The notes under the pieces were generated by a model, which did not search any database, was not told where the DNA came from, and worked only from the letters and a program-made list of their open reading frames with translations. Shown here one piece after another: positions 4,846 to 6,010 of a stretch of 6,010 bases of DNA; the first letter of the stretch is position 1; every line of letters starts with the position of its first letter. A program made the translations under genes and the position numbers. The DNA is from Comamonadaceae bacterium (GTDB lineage: Bacteria > Pseudomonadota > Gammaproteobacteria > Burkholderiales > Burkholderiaceae_C), in NCBI GenBank assembly GCA_947478935.1, contig CANJXV010000160.1:1-6010 (forward strand), in the 5' to 3' direction.

Positions 4846-6010
4846 GTGACTACGCCCCCACTTCCCCCTGAAGCAGCCTCAGCCCCTACGGCGCTAGACG
4901 CCGGCGATGATTTAGTTGATTCCCCCTACGCCTGGTTCCGGCTAGGCATTTGCCTGCTGATGATGACACTGGGCAATCTGGGCATGTGGGTGGTGCCGGT
5001 GATTATTCCCGCCGTCCAAGCCGAGTTTGGCATTGGCCGCGCAGAGTCTGCCCTGCCCTATACGCTGCTCATGATCGGCTTTGGCGCGGGTGGTATTTTG
5101 ATGGGCCGCATGGCAGACAAATACGGTTTGTTCCGACCCCTGGTATTCGCTGCATGCGCTATGGGCCTGGGCTTTGTGCTGGCATCTATGTCCACCGGTA
5201 TTTTGGGTTTCGCGCTGGCGCATGGTGTGTTGATCGGGCTGCTGGGCAGCTCGATTGCGTTTGCCCCTTTGATGGCCGACACCGCACTGTGGTTTGCCAA
5301 GCGACGCGGCGTGGCGGTGGCAATTTGCGCCAGTGGTAATTACCTCTCGGGCACGATTTGGCCGCCGGTGATGCAGCACTTTATCGAGACCGTGGGCTGG
5401 CGCCAAGCGTATATGGGTGTGGGCTTGTTTTGCGCAATTTGCATGTTGCTACTGGCGCCGCTGCTCCGCCGCAGACCGGCTGCCGTAGTGATCGCACCAG
5501 GTGTTAGCGCGGACGCGCAAGCCCGCGAACTGCCCTTTGGCTTATCGCCCAGGCGCGCCACGGTGCTCTTGTGTGTGGCCGGTTTTAGTTGCTGCATCGC
5601 CATGGCTATGCCGCAAGTGCATATCGTGGCCTATTGCACCGACCTGGGCTATGGCGCGGCGCGCGGCGCAGAGATGCTCTCGCTGATGCTGGCTTGCGGC
5701 ATCGTCAGCCGCTTGGTGTCAGGCGTCATTTGCGACCGCATAGGTGCGCTGCGCACGCTGCTGCTGGGCTCCGTGTTGCAAGCCACTGCGCTGCTGATGT
5801 TTTTGCCTTTTGACGGGCTGGTGTCGCTCTACCTGGTGTCCGCTTTGTTCGGCTTATTTCAAGGCGGCATCGTGCCGTCTTATACGCTGATTGTTCGGGA
5901 GAATTTTGCGCCCACGCAAATTGGCGCGCGGGTGGGGACGGTGATTATGTTCACCATGCTAGGCATGGCCACCGGGGGATGGATGTCAGGCAAAGTGTTT
6001 GACCTGACGG
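4846..6010 (+). CDS. major facilitator superfamily transporter (MCT-like), 3' end cut off
   Basis: The frame is open for 388 codons from GTG 4846 to the window end; a TAA at 4837-4839 closes it upstream. Residues 1-30 are a soluble, Pro/Ala/Asp-rich N-terminus. Helix 1 follows (about 31-53, FRLGICLLMMTLGNLGMWVV). The next in-frame ATGs (39, 40) would cut this helix, so the GTG is preferred. The A-type MFS loop GRMADKYG is at 87-94 and its second-half counterpart GVICDRIG at 293-300. WFAKRRGVAVAICASGNYLSG (about 149-169) resembles the 'F.KRR..A.G...SG...G' segment of monocarboxylate-transporter and oxalate:formate-antiporter relatives. A charged cytoplasmic loop at about 208-235 divides the two halves. 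About eleven of twelve helices are visible. Inner-membrane transport of a small organic anion is likely, but the substrate is not determinable. It follows the sulfatase on the same strand and may be co-transcribed or separately expressed. Confidence 0.92.
   Translation, partial: MTTPPLPPEAASAPTALDAGDDLVDSPYAWFRLGICLLMMTLGNLGMWVVPVIIPAVQAEFGIGRAESALPYTLLMIGFGAGGILMGRMADKYGLFRPLVFAACAMGLGFVLASMSTGILGFALAHGVLIGLLGSSIAFAPLMADTALWFAKRRGVAVAICASGNYLSGTIWPPVMQHFIETVGWRQAYMGVGLFCAICMLLLAPLLRRRPAAVVIAPGVSADAQARELPFGLSPRRATVLLCVAGFSCCIAMAMPQVHIVAYCTDLGYGAARGAEMLSLMLACGIVSRLVSGVICDRIGALRTLLLGSVLQATALLMFLPFDGLVSLYLVSALFGLFQGGIVPSYTLIVRENFAPTQIGARVGTVIMFTMLGMATGGWMSGKVFDLT

Noticed and set aside
4839..4871. 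Short reading frame from ATG 4839 as the transporter start
   Set aside because: That frame stops with TGA at 4869-4871 and is not the transporter frame.
4942..5406. A 154-residue minus-strand reading frame
   Set aside because: It lies opposite the MFS transporter, which has clear family motifs. The antisense product is rich in His, Gln and Arg with no recognisable domain, as expected of a shadow frame in GC-rich coding DNA.
1..6010. CRISPR array, tRNA/rRNA, insertion sequence, integrase or defence genes
   Set aside because: No regularly spaced direct repeats, no tRNA cloverleaf pattern and no transposase or nuclease motifs were seen on either strand.

Overview
This window looks like an ordinary chromosomal segment of a Gram-negative proteobacterium, most likely a betaproteobacterium of the order Burkholderiales. 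That placement is an inference from the moderately high GC content, the GTG starts, the exported and envelope proteins, and a dispersed palindromic repeat with GCCCGTCATTGCGAG-type ends, a kind common between genes in that group. There is no RNA gene, CRISPR array, transposase, integrase or recognisable defence system. Six protein-coding genes fill nearly all of the window, and the first and last are cut by its edges.

Layout. (1) 3-578, plus: the C-terminal part of a ModA-like periplasmic substrate-binding protein. (2) 580-1431, minus: a crotonase-superfamily enoyl-CoA hydratase/isomerase, convergent with gene 1 and separated from it by one base. (3) 1432-1708: a divergent intergenic region with a full copy of the palindromic repeat. 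(4) 1709-2386, plus: a secreted HEAT/TPR-repeat protein. (5) 2387-2494: a convergent spacer with a half copy of the repeat. (6) 2495-2902, minus: a DUF1330 protein. (7) 2903-3057: a divergent spacer with a cluster of TTGCT/AGCAA half-sites. (8) 3058-4722, plus: a membrane-anchored arylsulfatase-family hydrolase with an intact formylglycine motif. (9) 4723-4845: a spacer with a degenerate repeat copy. (10) 4846-6010, plus: a major facilitator superfamily transporter that runs off the right edge. Its reading frame is open from a GTG start to the end of the window.

How the genes fit together. No single pathway links them all. Strand switches and repeats separate most genes into single-gene units. 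The only plausible functional neighbourhood is the sulfatase followed on the same strand by an MCT-like transporter, with a DUF1330 gene divergent from the sulfatase. Hydrolysis of a sulfate ester followed by uptake of an organic anion is conceivable but unproven. I found no convincing new system. The points most worth a second look are the repeat family, the altered crotonase active site, the TTGCT operator-like cluster and the possibly leaderless transporter start.
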